A stretch of DNA of 64,000 nt, from positions 2,356,001 through 2,420,000 of the forward strand of contig NZ_CP094242.1 in the NCBI RefSeq assembly GCF_022749515.1. The letters are read 5' to 3'. Under the pieces are notes generated by a model. That model made no database searches. It saw only the letters and a program-made list of their open reading frames with translations, and had not been told where the DNA came from. The translations under genes were made by a program, and so were the position numbers. Position 1 is the stretch's first letter. Each line of letters opens with the position of its first letter. Shown piece by piece: positions 28,658 through 37,226 of the stretch. This stretch comes from Morococcus cerebrosus. GTDB lineage: Bacteria > Pseudomonadota > Gammaproteobacteria > Burkholderiales > Neisseriaceae.

Positions 28658-30427
28658 ATGAGCTACACGGCCCCTGTAAACGAATTGCGTTTCGGCATCC
28701 GCGTGCACGGCAGGTTGGACGAAGTCCTGCAACTGCCCCATGCGGAAGGTTTGGATGCGGAAACGGTGGATGCGGTGCTGGACGAAGCGGCGCGGTTTGC
28801 CTCGGAGCAATGGGCGGACACCAACCGCACCGGCGACCTGCACGGCGCAGGTTTTTCAGACGACGTGATTACCACCCATCCCGATTTGGCGCGTGCCTAC
28901 TATGATTTCTGCGAAGCGGGTTGGGCGGGTTTGCGCGCGCCGGCGGAGTTTGGCGGGCAGGGGCTGCCTGCGGTCGTGTCGGCGGCGTGTGAAGAGATGT
29001 GGTGCGCCGCCAACCTCGCCCTGTCGCTGATGCCGATGCTGACGCTGGGGGCGGTGGACGCGCTGTTCAAACACGGCAGCGAGGAGCAGAAACAGACCTA
29101 TCTGCCGAAAATGTGCAGCGGCGAATGGGCGGGAACGATGAATTTGAGCGAACCGCAGGCGGGTTCGGATTTGAACCATATCGCCACCCGCGCCGTACCG
29201 AAAGAAAACGGTGCGTATGCCCTCAGCGGGCAGAAAATTTTCATCACTTGGGGCGATCAGGAAATGACGGAAAACATCGTCCATCTGGTACTCGCACGCC
29301 TGCCCGATGCCGCGCCGGGCGTGCAGGGCGTGTCGATGTTTATCGTGCCGAAATATTTGGTGAACGCGGACGGCAGCTTGGGCGGACGCAACGGCGTGCG
29401 CGCCATCGGCATCGAACACAAGCTCGGCATACACGCCAGCCCGACCTGTACGATGGAGTTCGACAACGCCGAAGGCTATCTGGTCGGCAGGGCGGGCAAG
29501 GGTTTGGCGTATATGTTTACCATGATGAAAACCGCACGGCTGAACGTCGGCATCGAAGGGCACGCCGTTGCCGAACGCGCCTACCAAAACGCGCTCGCCT
29601 ATGCGAAAGAACGCGTGCAAGGGCGCGACGAGACAGACGGTTCAGACGACGTAGCGATTATCCACCATCCTGACGTGCGCCGTATGTTGTTGATACAAAA
29701 GGCAACGCTCGCCGCCCAACGCGCCCTGTATCTGCGCGCCGCCGCCCTGACCGATTTTGCCGCCGCCTGCCCCGACAACGTATTGCGCAAAGAAGCGGAG
29801 CGCGAACTGGATTTCCTGATTCCCATCGTCAAGGCTTGGCCGACCGACAACGGCGTCGTCCTGACCAACCTCGCCATTCAGATTTACGGCGGCGCGGGCT
29901 ACGTCGAAGAAAGCGGCGTGGCGCAATACCTGCGCGACGTGCGGATTACGCCGATTTACGAAGGCACCAACGGCATACAGGCCGCCGATTTGGCAGGGCG
30001 AAAAACCACCGGCAAAAACGGCGCGCTGCCCTTGAAGCTGCTCGCCGAAGGCAAAGAGCTGGCGGACAAACTCGCGGCCGCCGAACCCGTCGTCGCGCAG
30101 CAACTGGCGCAATCCATTGAAACGGCGGAACAAAGCATCGCCCGCATGGTCGGATACGCCGACCGTCCCGCCCTCGCTGCCGCCGCGTCCAACGCCTACC
30201 TGCAACAAATGGGGCTGACGCTCGGCGCCATCGGACTCGCCCGCGCCTACCTTGCCGCCGAGGCCGCCCAAGCGGAAGACGCTGACGGCTTCGGCAGCGG
30301 TTTTTACGCCGCGCAGCAACACAACGCCCGCGTCTATTGCGCCCACGTCCTGCCGCAGGTTTACGCCTGCGCCGCGCAGATTGAAAACGCGCAGGCATTG
30401 CTGGACGTGCCGTTAGAACTTTATTGA
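28658..30427 (+). CDS. Acyl-CoA dehydrogenase, FadE/DmdC-like long form
   Basis: A 589-aa FAD-dependent dehydrogenase. The order is an N-terminal extension, a helical domain, the FAD/substrate motif MNLSEPQAGSDLNHIATRA (about residues 163-181), SGQKIFITWGDQEM, and the C-terminal helical domain with IQIYGGAGYVEESGVAQYLRD and ITPIYEGTNGIQAADLAGRK. It ends with the extra DUF-type C-terminal domain found in about 590-residue members. Electrons would pass to the electron transfer flavoprotein encoded by etfAB at 54.6-56.3 kb. The chain-length preference cannot be told. Confidence 0.93.
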   Translation: MSYTAPVNELRFGIRVHGRLDEVLQLPHAEGLDAETVDAVLDEAARFASEQWADTNRTGDLHGAGFSDDVITTHPDLARAYYDFCEAGWAGLRAPAEFGGQGLPAVVSAACEEMWCAANLALSLMPMLTLGAVDALFKHGSEEQKQTYLPKMCSGEWAGTMNLSEPQAGSDLNHIATRAVPKENGAYALSGQKIFITWGDQEMTENIVHLVLARLPDAAPGVQGVSMFIVPKYLVNADGSLGGRNGVRAIGIEHKLGIHASPTCTMEFDNAEGYLVGRAGKGLAYMFTMMKTARLNVGIEGHAVAERAYQNALAYAKERVQGRDETDGSDDVAIIHHPDVRRMLLIQKATLAAQRALYLRAAALTDFAAACPDNVLRKEAERELDFLIPIVKAWPTDNGVVLTNLAIQIYGGAGYVEESGVAQYLRDVRITPIYEGTNGIQAADLAGRKTTGKNGALPLKLLAEGKELADKLAAAEPVVAQQLAQSIETAEQSIARMVGYADRPALAAAASNAYLQQMGLTLGAIGLARAYLAAEAAQAEDADGFGSGFYAAQQHNARVYCAHVLPQVYACAAQIENAQALLDVPLELY

Positions 30428-30443
30428 CGGATACGGGTTTGAA

Positions 30444-30484
30444 AAAGGTCGTCTGAAACTGAAAATCTGGTTTCAGACGACCTC
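30444..30484. terminator. Inverted uptake-sequence terminator
   Basis: AAAAGGTCGTCTGAAAC and GGTTTCAGACGACCTCTTT form a hairpin between the convergent acyl-CoA dehydrogenase gene and dinG. Confidence 0.85.
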
Positions 30485-30494
30485 TTTATGGGTT

Positions 30495-32645
30495 TCAACC
30501 TATCCTTTTAAACGGCGGCAGGCTGGCTAGTAATTGTTGCCCGTACCGCTGCGTTTTGACGCGGTTGTCGAGGATGGTTACGCGGCCGTAGTCTTGTTCG
30601 GTGCGGATGAGGCGGCCGACGGCTTGGATGAGTTTGATGCCGGCTTCGGGGACGGTGATTTCGATAAAGGGGTTGCCGCCGCGCTGTTCTATCCAGCGGT
30701 TTTGGGTTTTTTCAATGGGGTTGTCGGGCATGGCGAAGGGGAGTTTGGCGATGATGACTTGCACGCAGGCGGTGCCGGGCAGGTCGAGTCCTTCGGCGAA
30801 ACTGTCGAGTCCGAAGATGATGCTGGCTTTGCCGTCTTCTATGGCTTGGTGGTGTTTTTGCAGGAGGACGGCTTTGGGCAATTCGCCTTGTACGAGCAAG
30901 AGCGGCAGGTAGTCTTCGGGCAGGCGCAAGGCGACATCCTGCATTTGTTTGCGCGAGGAAAACAGGACGAGCGTGCCGATGGCTTCGGTGGGCGAAATGA
31001 GCTTGGGCAGCCATTCGACGATGGCGGCGGTGTGCGCGGCGGGGTCTTTGGGACTGGCGTGCACGGGCGGGATGTAGAGTTCGCCTTGCGCGTCGAAATC
31101 AAACGGGCTTTCTAGGGCGAGGGTGGTGGTTTCGGGCAGCCATTGCAGTCCGGTTTGGCGCAGGATCAGGTTGAAGCTGCCCAAGGATTGCAGGGTGGCG
31201 GAGGTCAACACTGCGCCTGCCGCGCGCCGCCACAGGCTGTTGGCGAGGTGGGACGCGCTGCTGATGGGGCTGGCGTTGAAAATGTAGTCGTTTTTGTCGT
31301 CGGCGCGGCGGGTTATCCATTTTGCCAGCGGTTCTTCGCCCTCGAGCGGGACGGTGGAGAGCAAGTCCCATGTAGCGGTGATTTGTTCGATACGGGCGCG
31401 GAATACGCCGAATTCGGTACTCAGGCGGTCGATTTGCGCGCTGTTTTGGTCTTTGTCGCGGCGGGCGGTGGACAATGCGTCGTTGAGGCTGTTGATGTGT
31501 TTGTAGAGGCTGCGGGCGGCGATGGCGGTGTTGGAAACGGTGGTTTCGAGGCCTTCTGGGATTTTGCCGTCTTCCCACAGCCAAGTCGGTTCGCTGTTGG
31601 TCCGTCTGTCGTTTTCAGACGACCCCAAGCCCAAAGACGGCTCTTCGGCAAGGTGGAACTGCCATTCGTGCAGGCTTTCGAGCAACGCGGCGGCGGCTTC
31701 GTCGGCAAAGTTCACCAACTCGCCTTTGTCGGTGAGTGCGGCAATTTTGCCGGTAACCTGCGGCAGTTTTTCCAACGCCCACACCGCTTGGTTCCACGAA
31801 TGCTCGGCGGCAAACTGGCTGAGTGCTTTTTTGGGCAGGTGGTGCGCTTCGTCGATGCAATAGAAACTGTTTTCAGGGTCGGGCAAAATCACGCCGCCGC
31901 CCATGCTGATGTCGACCATCAGCAAATCGTGGTTGGTTACGACGACATCGACGGTTTCCAGCGTATCGCGGGCAAGGTAAAACGGGCATTCCGAGCGGTT
32001 TGGGCAGGCGGTTTTGAGGCAGCCGTAGTTGTCGTTGTTCACCTTCATCCAGATGGTGTCGTCGATTTTTTCCGGCCAAGTGTCGCGGTCGCCGTTGAAC
32101 CGTCGGGCGGAAAATTCGTCAGCGATGTCGCGCAGCAGCTTCAATTCTTCGGGCTTGGGTTTGCTGTCCCACAAGACGGCGGGGGCTTCGAAACCGAGCA
32201 GGTTTTGCTGGGCGTTGCTTTGCGTCAGTTGGTAGAGTTTGTAAGGACAGAGATAGCGGCCGCGCCCTTTGGCAAGCGCGAAGGTCAGTTCCAAACCGCT
32301 TTTTTCAACCAAAAACGGCAGATCGCGGTCCACCAGCTGCTCCTGCAAGGCAACCGTCGCGCTGCTCACAATCAGCCGCTTGCCGCGCGTCTGCGCCATA
32401 ATGCCGCCCGCCAGCAGGTAGGCAAGCGATTTGCCCACGCCGGTCGGCCCTTCGATCACGGCAATGCTCTCACCCTCGCGCTTGGGCGGCTCGCCGCCTT
32501 CTTCGCGCGTCAACGTCCGCGAAAAAGCGTTGGCAACCGCCGCAATCATTTCCCGCTGCGAAGCGCGCGGACGGAAACCGGGCAGGTTTTTGCCGATATT
32601 TTGGTAATGGTCGCGGATGGCGTTTTTTTCTAAATCGGTGAGCAT
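30495..32645 (-). CDS. dinG: ATP-dependent DNA helicase DinG
   Basis: A 716-aa superfamily 2 iron-sulfur helicase (5'-3') that resolves R-loops and other structures. The Walker A motif GPTGVGKS is at residues 66-73 and the DEAH box at 265-268. The four cluster cysteines are C133, C209, C214 and C220. The C-terminal half has the conserved GLDSFAEGLDLPG and QAVGRLIRTEQDYGRV. Uptake cores lie inside the gene (31615-31624) and just upstream (32648-32660). Confidence 0.95.
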   Translation of the reverse strand: MLTDLEKNAIRDHYQNIGKNLPGFRPRASQREMIAAVANAFSRTLTREEGGEPPKREGESIAVIEGPTGVGKSLAYLLAGGIMAQTRGKRLIVSSATVALQEQLVDRDLPFLVEKSGLELTFALAKGRGRYLCPYKLYQLTQSNAQQNLLGFEAPAVLWDSKPKPEELKLLRDIADEFSARRFNGDRDTWPEKIDDTIWMKVNNDNYGCLKTACPNRSECPFYLARDTLETVDVVVTNHDLLMVDISMGGGVILPDPENSFYCIDEAHHLPKKALSQFAAEHSWNQAVWALEKLPQVTGKIAALTDKGELVNFADEAAAALLESLHEWQFHLAEEPSLGLGSSENDRRTNSEPTWLWEDGKIPEGLETTVSNTAIAARSLYKHINSLNDALSTARRDKDQNSAQIDRLSTEFGVFRARIEQITATWDLLSTVPLEGEEPLAKWITRRADDKNDYIFNASPISSASHLANSLWRRAAGAVLTSATLQSLGSFNLILRQTGLQWLPETTTLALESPFDFDAQGELYIPPVHASPKDPAAHTAAIVEWLPKLISPTEAIGTLVLFSSRKQMQDVALRLPEDYLPLLLVQGELPKAVLLQKHHQAIEDGKASIIFGLDSFAEGLDLPGTACVQVIIAKLPFAMPDNPIEKTQNRWIEQRGGNPFIEITVPEAGIKLIQAVGRLIRTEQDYGRVTILDNRVKTQRYGQQLLASLPPFKRIG

Positions 32646-32723
32646 CGAGGTCGTCTGAAAAGGTGGATTTGCTTATGAATTGGTTATTTTAGCATTTCTC
32701 GCGGACGGGTTCGGGAGAGATGG

Positions 32724-32767
32724 GAAAGGTCGTCTGAAAAGCATATTTTGGCGTTTTCAGACGACCC
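32724..32767. terminator. Inverted uptake-sequence terminator
   Basis: GAAAGGTCGTCTGAAAAGC and GCGTTTTCAGACGACCCC form a stem after the DUF3079 gene. Confidence 0.8.
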
Positions 32768-32783
32768 CTTAAGCTTGGCGGGA

Positions 32784-33050
32784 TTAAGCCGTTTTGTTCC
32801 GCAACGGCAGTTTGATATGCGGCTTGGCAGGTTTGGGCGCTTCTTTCAAGCCCAGTTCGATTTGCTGCTCTTCGCTCAACAAATTGCTCCAGTCGCCTTT
32901 TTTATACCACTCGCGCCCGTCCAATTCGATGGGGTGCTGGATGCGCTCGCAGCCGTTGCCGCATTGCAAATCGTCTTCTTTACAATATTTGTCGCAACCC
33001 CAGCAGATGCGCTCCGGCGCTTTGGGGAAGATGGGGAATTTTTTTGCCAT
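32784..33050 (-). CDS. DUF3079-family cysteine-rich small protein
   Basis: An 88-aa cytosolic protein matching the DUF3079 pattern, MAKKFPIFPKAPERICWGCDKYC followed by DLQCGNGCERIQHPIEL. The CWGC, YC and QCGNGC cysteines suggest a bound metal. The family's function is unknown. The start ATG follows AAGGATTTCACACC. It is a single gene, divergent from the ECF sigma factor gene. Confidence 0.85.
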   Translation of the reverse strand: MAKKFPIFPKAPERICWGCDKYCKEDDLQCGNGCERIQHPIELDGREWYKKGDWSNLLSEEQQIELGLKEAPKPAKPHIKLPLRNKTA

Positions 33051-33254
33051 GGTGTGAAATCCTTGTTTTTATTTTCATGAAATTATAAATGATTCGATTG
33101 CGGCAGCTTGGTTTTTGTACGTCTTTTTACGCTGGACAGTTAAGAAATGTATAAGGTCGTCTGAAAGGCAGAGTCTGTGCGTTCGTCTGTTTAATCACAC
33201 GCCTTTCCCATATCGGCGTAAAATCCGTACCCATTCATTCGATAATAATACATT

Positions 33255-33845
33255 ATGCCCTTCCCCGAATTGACTGACGCCGAGCTTGCCGAATCCCGCA
33301 AGCTGCTCCTGCGTTTCGCCCGCATCCAGTTGCCCGACCGCCCCGATTTGGCGGAAGACCTTGTGCAGGAAACCATGCTTTCCGCCTACCGCGCTGCCGA
33401 AGGTTTTAAAGGTGATGCACAAGTGGGCAGTTGGTTGTTTGCCATTCTGAAAAACAAAATCACCGACTGCCTGCGCCAAATCGGACGGCAGCGCGAAGTA
33501 TTCGCCACGCCTGCGGAAGAAATGTTGGACGAAATCTTTGAAGAGCGGTTTGCATCAGACGGACATTGGACGACGGACGGCCATCCGCAAACTTGGGCCT
33601 CGCCCGAAAAAACGTTGGACAACAAAGAGTTTCGTGAAATCCTGCAAACCTGCCTCTACCAAATGCCGGAAAACACCGCCCGCGTGTTTACCATGAAGGA
33701 AATCCTCGGCTTCTCGTCCGACGAAATCCGCGAGCAATGCGGCATCAGCACGTCCAACTACTACACCATCATGCACCGCGCCCGCGAAACCCTGCGCCAA
33801 TGCCTGCAAATCAAATGGTTCGGCAATGCAGGACATGCCGGTTAA
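33255..33845 (+). CDS. ecf: ECF-type RNA polymerase sigma factor
   Basis: A 196-aa extracytoplasmic-function sigma factor. Region 2 includes LAEDLVQETMLSAYRAAEGF (-10 binding). Region 4 contains MKEILGFSSDEIREQCGIS and STSNYYTIMHRARETLRQC (-35 binding helix-turn-helix). It lies 18 bases before its probable anti-sigma gene. It matches gonococcal Ecf and meningococcal NMB2144, which are known to control the methionine sulfoxide reductase gene. No clear ribosome site precedes the ATG. Two genes in this window with a common TGTAAG-N16-CGTCTAAT motif (msrAB and the doxX-buf operon) are its likely targets. Confidence 0.93.
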   Translation: MPFPELTDAELAESRKLLLRFARIQLPDRPDLAEDLVQETMLSAYRAAEGFKGDAQVGSWLFAILKNKITDCLRQIGRQREVFATPAEEMLDEIFEERFASDGHWTTDGHPQTWASPEKTLDNKEFREILQTCLYQMPENTARVFTMKEILGFSSDEIREQCGISTSNYYTIMHRARETLRQCLQIKWFGNAGHAG

Positions 33846-33863
33846 GCCCGTTAGGAAAACACG

Positions 33864-34034
33864 ATGAACAAATGCCGCAAAACTGCCTACCTGCTCTCCA
33901 AAAAACAGGACGAAACCCGCCTGACCGTTCCCGAACGCGTTTTTCTGGGCAGCCACCTGCTGATATGCCCCCATTGCCGCGAATATAAAAAACAACTCGA
34001 CCTTATTCAGAAAGCCATGAAAAAGATGTTTTGA
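33864..34034 (+). CDS. mseR: Short zinc-binding anti-sigma factor (MseR type)
   Basis: A 56-aa protein, below the size limit of many gene finders, starting MNKCRKTAYLLSKKQDE and ending QKAMKKMF. It has the ZAS pattern of zinc anti-sigma factors: H31, C35 and C38 (in HLLICPHC), with C4 near the N-terminus. TTAGGAAAACACG precedes the ATG. It follows the sigma factor gene by 18 bases, the order seen for meningococcal NMB2144 and MseR. It probably holds the sigma factor inactive until the thiols are oxidised or zinc is lost. Confidence 0.9.
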   Translation: MNKCRKTAYLLSKKQDETRLTVPERVFLGSHLLICPHCREYKKQLDLIQKAMKKMF

Positions 34035-34049
34035 AGCTGGCGGATAAGG

Positions 34050-34156
34050 TATAGTGGATTAAATTTAAATCAGGACAAGGCGACGAAGCCGCAGACAGTA
34101 CAGATAGTACGACAAGGCGAGGCAACGCCGTACTGGTTTAAAGTTAATCCACTATA
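34050..34156. repeat. Correia element (about 107 bp)
   Basis: TATAGTGGATTAAATTTAAA and its inverse TTTAAAGTTAATCCACTATA bracket GCCGCAGACAGTACAGATAG and the CGAGGCAACGCCGTACTGG core. It starts 16 bases after the anti-sigma gene, so mRNA from that operon would end in this large hairpin, a possible RNase III site. Confidence 0.93.
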
Positions 34157-34157
34157 A

Positions 34158-34203
34158 AAAGGTCGTCTGAAACCTGATGTAGAGTTTCAGACGACCTTTT
34201 TGC
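34158..34203. terminator. Inverted uptake-sequence terminator
   Basis: AAAAGGTCGTCTGAAACC and GAGTTTCAGACGACCTTTTT form a stem and T run directly after the Correia element. The 34204-34548 stretch beyond it holds no convincing gene, only an AT-rich leader to the cytochrome gene. Confidence 0.85.
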
Positions 34204-34548
34204 ATGAAAGAAAATAGGGATTGATTGGTTTGAGCATGAGTTGGGATGAAATGGCGCGCCCATAAAAAGCCGGCTTTTAAAGCCAGGATTTTGCAATTGA
34301 GCAGGATTTGGGCGGATTTAAAGGCATGGAAAACAAGGTTCAAACCGCCCAATAAGCCAGAGGCTATATAGGAATGGTTGTATAGGTGTCAACATTTTCT
34401 GCCTTTTTTCAAAACAAAATATGACTTATGCCAATATTTTTACTACAAACCACTACATCAGTGGGAACATGAAAATGATGTGTGTTAGAATTTTTTCAGC
34501 TGTTTTATAAAACAGTACCTTAACTAAAAAATTTAAGAAAGATAGAAC

Positions 34549-35067
34549 ATGAACAAACTACTAATTGCTGCGATGATGATGGCCGCTTTGTCGGCTTGTT
34601 CCCAAGAAGCCAAACAGGAAACTAAGGAAGCGGCTACTGCTGTTGCTTCCGATGTTAAAGATGCTGCCGCTTCTGCCGTTGATACCGTTGCCCCTGCTGT
34701 TCAAGAAGCAGCAAGCAAAGTAGAAGATACTGCCGCCAAAGCTGCTTCGGAAGTAAAAGACGCTGCTCCTGCTGAAGCCAAACCGGAAGAAAAACCGGCA
34801 GATGCCTCTTCCGCCAAAGTGGACGGCAAGGCCGTTTTCGAAGCCAGCTGTAAAATGTGCCACGGCGGTACCATCCCGGGCGCTCCTGTTGTCGGTAAAA
34901 ATGACGATTGGGCTCCGCGTATCAAACAAGGCAAAGAAACCTTGCACAAACATGCACTCGAAGGCTTCAACACCATGCCGGCAAAAGGCGGCAATACCAG
35001 CCTGAGCGACGACGAAGTCAAAGCGGCGGTCGATTATATGGCCAACCAATCCGGTGCCAAATTCTAA
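34549..35067 (+). CDS. Lipoprotein c-type cytochrome (cytochrome c5-like)
   Basis: A 172-aa monohaem cytochrome. The signal MNKLLIAAMMMAALSACSQ has lipobox LSAC. Residues 20-85 form an Ala/Lys/Glu-rich tether made of repeated KDAA and EAA units, long enough to hold the haem domain away from the membrane. The haem motif is CKMCH in EASCKMCHGG. GFNTMPAKGGNTSLSDDEVKAAVDYM supplies the axial methionine and the cytochrome c5-type C-terminal helix. It is likely an electron carrier to terminal oxidases or denitrification enzymes. Confidence 0.92.
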   Translation: MNKLLIAAMMMAALSACSQEAKQETKEAATAVASDVKDAAASAVDTVAPAVQEAASKVEDTAAKAASEVKDAAPAEAKPEEKPADASSAKVDGKAVFEASCKMCHGGTIPGAPVVGKNDDWAPRIKQGKETLHKHALEGFNTMPAKGGNTSLSDDEVKAAVDYMANQSGAKF

Positions 35068-35079
35068 ACCGTACAAATC

Positions 35080-35112
35080 AAAACGCACCTTGCAATAAGG
35101 TGCGTTTTTTTA
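35080..35112 (+). terminator. Rho-independent terminator of the cytochrome gene
   Basis: AAACGCACCTTGCAATAAGGTGCGTTTTTTT has a perfect 7-8 bp GC-rich stem, a short loop and seven T. It contains no uptake sequence, unlike most terminators here. Confidence 0.93.
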
Positions 35113-35231
35113 TGGGAAAACAGCTTTAAAAAAGGCGAAAACCGTTTGAAAGCAACCCTTACGGAGACAAGTAGCTTTACAAACGGTTTTCAGGTCGGCC
35201 TAGCGACCCACCAACGATTATTATACCAATA

Positions 35232-35564
35232 TCATGCTTTTTTGACAAACTCTGATTTCAAATTCATCGCGCTGCCGTCGATTTTGCAACCGATATTGTG
35301 GTCGCCTTCTTGCAGGCGTATGCCTTTCACCTTGGTTCCTTGCTTGATGACCATGGAGCTGCCTTTGACTTTGAGGTCTTTAATCAGGACGACTGTGTCG
35401 CCGTCTTGCAACACGGCGCCGTTGGCATCTTTGACGCTCAGGGTTTCTTCGGCGGCTTCGCCGTCGTTTTCCGTCCATTCAAACGCGCATTCGGGACAGA
35501 TGTATTGGCTGCCGTCTTCGTAGGTGTATTCGGATTGGCATTGCGGGCAAGGTGGGAGGGACAT
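35232..35564 (-). CDS. yjdM: Zinc-ribbon protein YjdM (PhnA family)
   Basis: A 110-aa protein with an N-terminal zinc ribbon (CPQC and CPEC around residues 6-26). A C-terminal SH3-like YjdM domain follows ([42 protein letters not shown]). It was historically called PhnA but is not a phosphonoacetate hydrolase; its role is unclear. A Correia element lies upstream. Confidence 0.92.
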   Translation of the reverse strand: MSLPPCPQCQSEYTYEDGSQYICPECAFEWTENDGEAAEETLSVKDANGAVLQDGDTVVLIKDLKVKGSSMVIKQGTKVKGIRLQEGDHNIGCKIDGSAMNLKSEFVKKA

Positions 35565-35597
35565 GGTGGGGATTCCTTTGGTTGAGAAGCGGGGAAT

Positions 35598-35761
35598 TAT
35601 AGTGGATTAAAATAAAAATGAGACAAGGCGTCAACGTCCGCCGTGTACGGGTAGTATAGTGGATTAACTTTAAACCAGTACGGCGTTGCCTCGCCTTGCC
35701 GTACTATCTGTACTGTCTGCGGCTTCATCGCCTTGTCCTGATTTAAAGTTGATCAACTATA
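35598..35761. repeat. Two abutting Correia elements, one degenerate
   Basis: A complete short element runs from TATAGTGGATTAACTTTAAAC (35655) to GTTGATCAACTATA (35761). It is joined at its left to a decayed half-element beginning TATAGTGGATTAAAATAAAA (35598). They fill the gap between rlpA and yjdM. The tandem arrangement suggests insertion of one into the other's end. Confidence 0.88.
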
Positions 35762-35822
35762 CCTATGCTTCAATACAAAACGACCTGTCTTGCAACAGGT
35801 CGTCTGAAAACACGGATGCGGC

Positions 35823-36548
35823 TTAGAGGGACAGCGAAGCTGCCTGAATCAGACCGCGGGCTTTGGCTTCGGCTTCGGCGGCACGCTCTTGCGAGGTGAA
35901 CGGACCCATTTTGACGACGTATTCGTAGTTGCGTTTCTCCAGGGAAACTCTCGGGCTCATCATGCCGGCAGAAAGGTTTCTCGCCGCCTGGTTCATATAG
36001 GCTTGCGCTTCGCGCTCGGTACCGAAGGATTTCAAATCGACGAAAATGTCTTTGCCATCATAAACTTGGGTGCTTTGACCCGGTACGATTTGTTCGACTT
36101 TGACATGTGCCGTGCCTTGGTTGATGAAACCCAATTGCTGGGCGGCGGCTTTGGACACGTCGATCACGCGGTTGCCGTGGAAAGGACCGCGGTCGTTGAC
36201 GCGGACGATGACGCTTTTACCGTTTTTGGTATTGGTCACACGGGCGTAGCTGGGAATGGGGAGGGTTTTGTGGGCGGCGGTCAGAGCGTTCATATTGTAA
36301 CGCTCGCCACTGGAGGTTTTACGGCCGTGGAACTGGTTGCCGTACCATGAGGCGTTGCCGGTTTGGCTGAAGTTGGATACTTTGGTCATCGGCGTGTAGC
36401 GTTTGCCGGCGACTTTGTAGCTGCGGTTGGCTGAGGAACTCAGCTTCTCGGCGCGGACGATGGAGTCGGCAGAGGCGGAATGAATGGAAAGAATACTGAT
36501 TGCAACGGCAGTCAGGGTGGAGAAAAGGGTAGTTTTAGATAAAGTCAA
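35823..36548 (-). CDS. rlpA: RlpA-like double-psi beta-barrel and SPOR protein
   Basis: A 241-aa exported protein with a signal peptide (MTLSKTTLFSTLTAV to about HSASA) and no clear lipobox, unlike E. coli RlpA. The double-psi beta-barrel holds the catalytic-type motifs GNASWYGNQFHGRKTSSGE and RVNDRGPFHGNRVIDVS. The C-terminal 75 residues form a SPOR domain that binds denuded septal peptidoglycan. It probably acts as a septal lytic transglycosylase or daughter-cell separation factor. Confidence 0.92.
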   Translation of the reverse strand: MTLSKTTLFSTLTAVAISILSIHSASADSIVRAEKLSSSANRSYKVAGKRYTPMTKVSNFSQTGNASWYGNQFHGRKTSSGERYNMNALTAAHKTLPIPSYARVTNTKNGKSVIVRVNDRGPFHGNRVIDVSKAAAQQLGFINQGTAHVKVEQIVPGQSTQVYDGKDIFVDLKSFGTEREAQAYMNQAARNLSAGMMSPRVSLEKRNYEYVVKMGPFTSQERAAEAEAKARGLIQAASLSL

Positions 36549-36618
36549 AACGTAGTCCGTTCTTGAGTTGATAACGCGGCGGGATGGCTCCCAGGCGGTT
36601 TCAGACGACGTATCGGCG

Positions 36619-36672
36619 GTTTGACAAAAACCAAGCTGTTGTCGGACAGTATGGCCTTGGTTTTTGTCAAAC
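36619..36672. repeat. Perfect 17-bp inverted repeat with 20-base loop
   Basis: GTTTGACAAAAACCAAG (36619-36635) is exactly mirrored by CTTGGTTTTTGTCAAAC (36656-36672). It lies between trmL and rlpA, both on the minus strand. It carries no GC-rich stem or clean T run and is not a usual terminator, so its role is unknown. Confidence 0.8.
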
Positions 36673-36698
36673 GGCTCTGGGAGACTCCCCAGCGGATG

Positions 36699-37163
36699 TT
36701 ATACACCGCCTGCGTAACCGTTTTGCCGCCATGCTTCAAACAGAATCACGGCGACGGTGTTGGAAAGATTCATGCTCCGACTGCCGGGCTTCATGGGCAG
36801 GCGCAGCTTTTGCCCTTGGGGCAGGGTGTCGAGGATTTCGGCGGGCAGGCCTCGTGTCTCGGGGCCGAACAAAAAGACATCGCCCTCAACAAAGGAAACT
36901 TCGTCGGGATGGGTTTTGCCTTTGGTGGTCAGCGCGAAAATGCGGCGGCCTTCCAGGGCTTTGAGACAATCTTCGAAATTCTCGTGTACCGTCAGTTTTG
37001 CAAACTCGTGATAATCCAAACCTGCGCGCTTCATTTTTGCCGAATCCAGCGGAAAACCGAGCGGCTTGACCAGATGCAAATCGGCTCCGGTGTTGGCGCA
37101 CAATCGGATGATATTGCCCGTATTGGGCGGGATTTCGGGTTGGTACAAAACTATGGTAAACAT
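36699..37163 (-). CDS. trmL: tRNA (cytidine(34)-2'-O)-methyltransferase
   Basis: A 154-aa SPOUT methyltransferase that modifies the wobble ribose of some leucine tRNAs. It has the family patterns VLYQPEIPPNTGNIIRLCANTG at the N-terminus, FGPETRGLP (AdoMet knot) and RSMNLSNTVAVILFEAWRQ at the C-terminus. The start was placed at ATG 37161-37163 (MFTIVLYQ), not at the upstream TTG. Confidence 0.95.
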   Translation of the reverse strand: MFTIVLYQPEIPPNTGNIIRLCANTGADLHLVKPLGFPLDSAKMKRAGLDYHEFAKLTVHENFEDCLKALEGRRIFALTTKGKTHPDEVSFVEGDVFLFGPETRGLPAEILDTLPQGQKLRLPMKPGSRSMNLSNTVAVILFEAWRQNGYAGGV

Positions 37164-37226
37164 ATAAATCAATCACTTATAGAGGGGCATAATGCCGAAA
37201 TGTTCCGCAGGTGTCAAAAACTTTAG

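Noticed and set aside
31143..32633. 496-aa plus-strand open frame opposite dinG
   Set aside because: Antisense of dinG, whose helicase motifs and cluster cysteines are clear; the plus frame shows no family features.
34152..34352. 66-aa minus-strand frame after the Correia element
   Set aside because: It reads through an uptake-sequence pair (peptides like GRLK and FQTTF recur wherever that motif is translated) and has no ribosome site.
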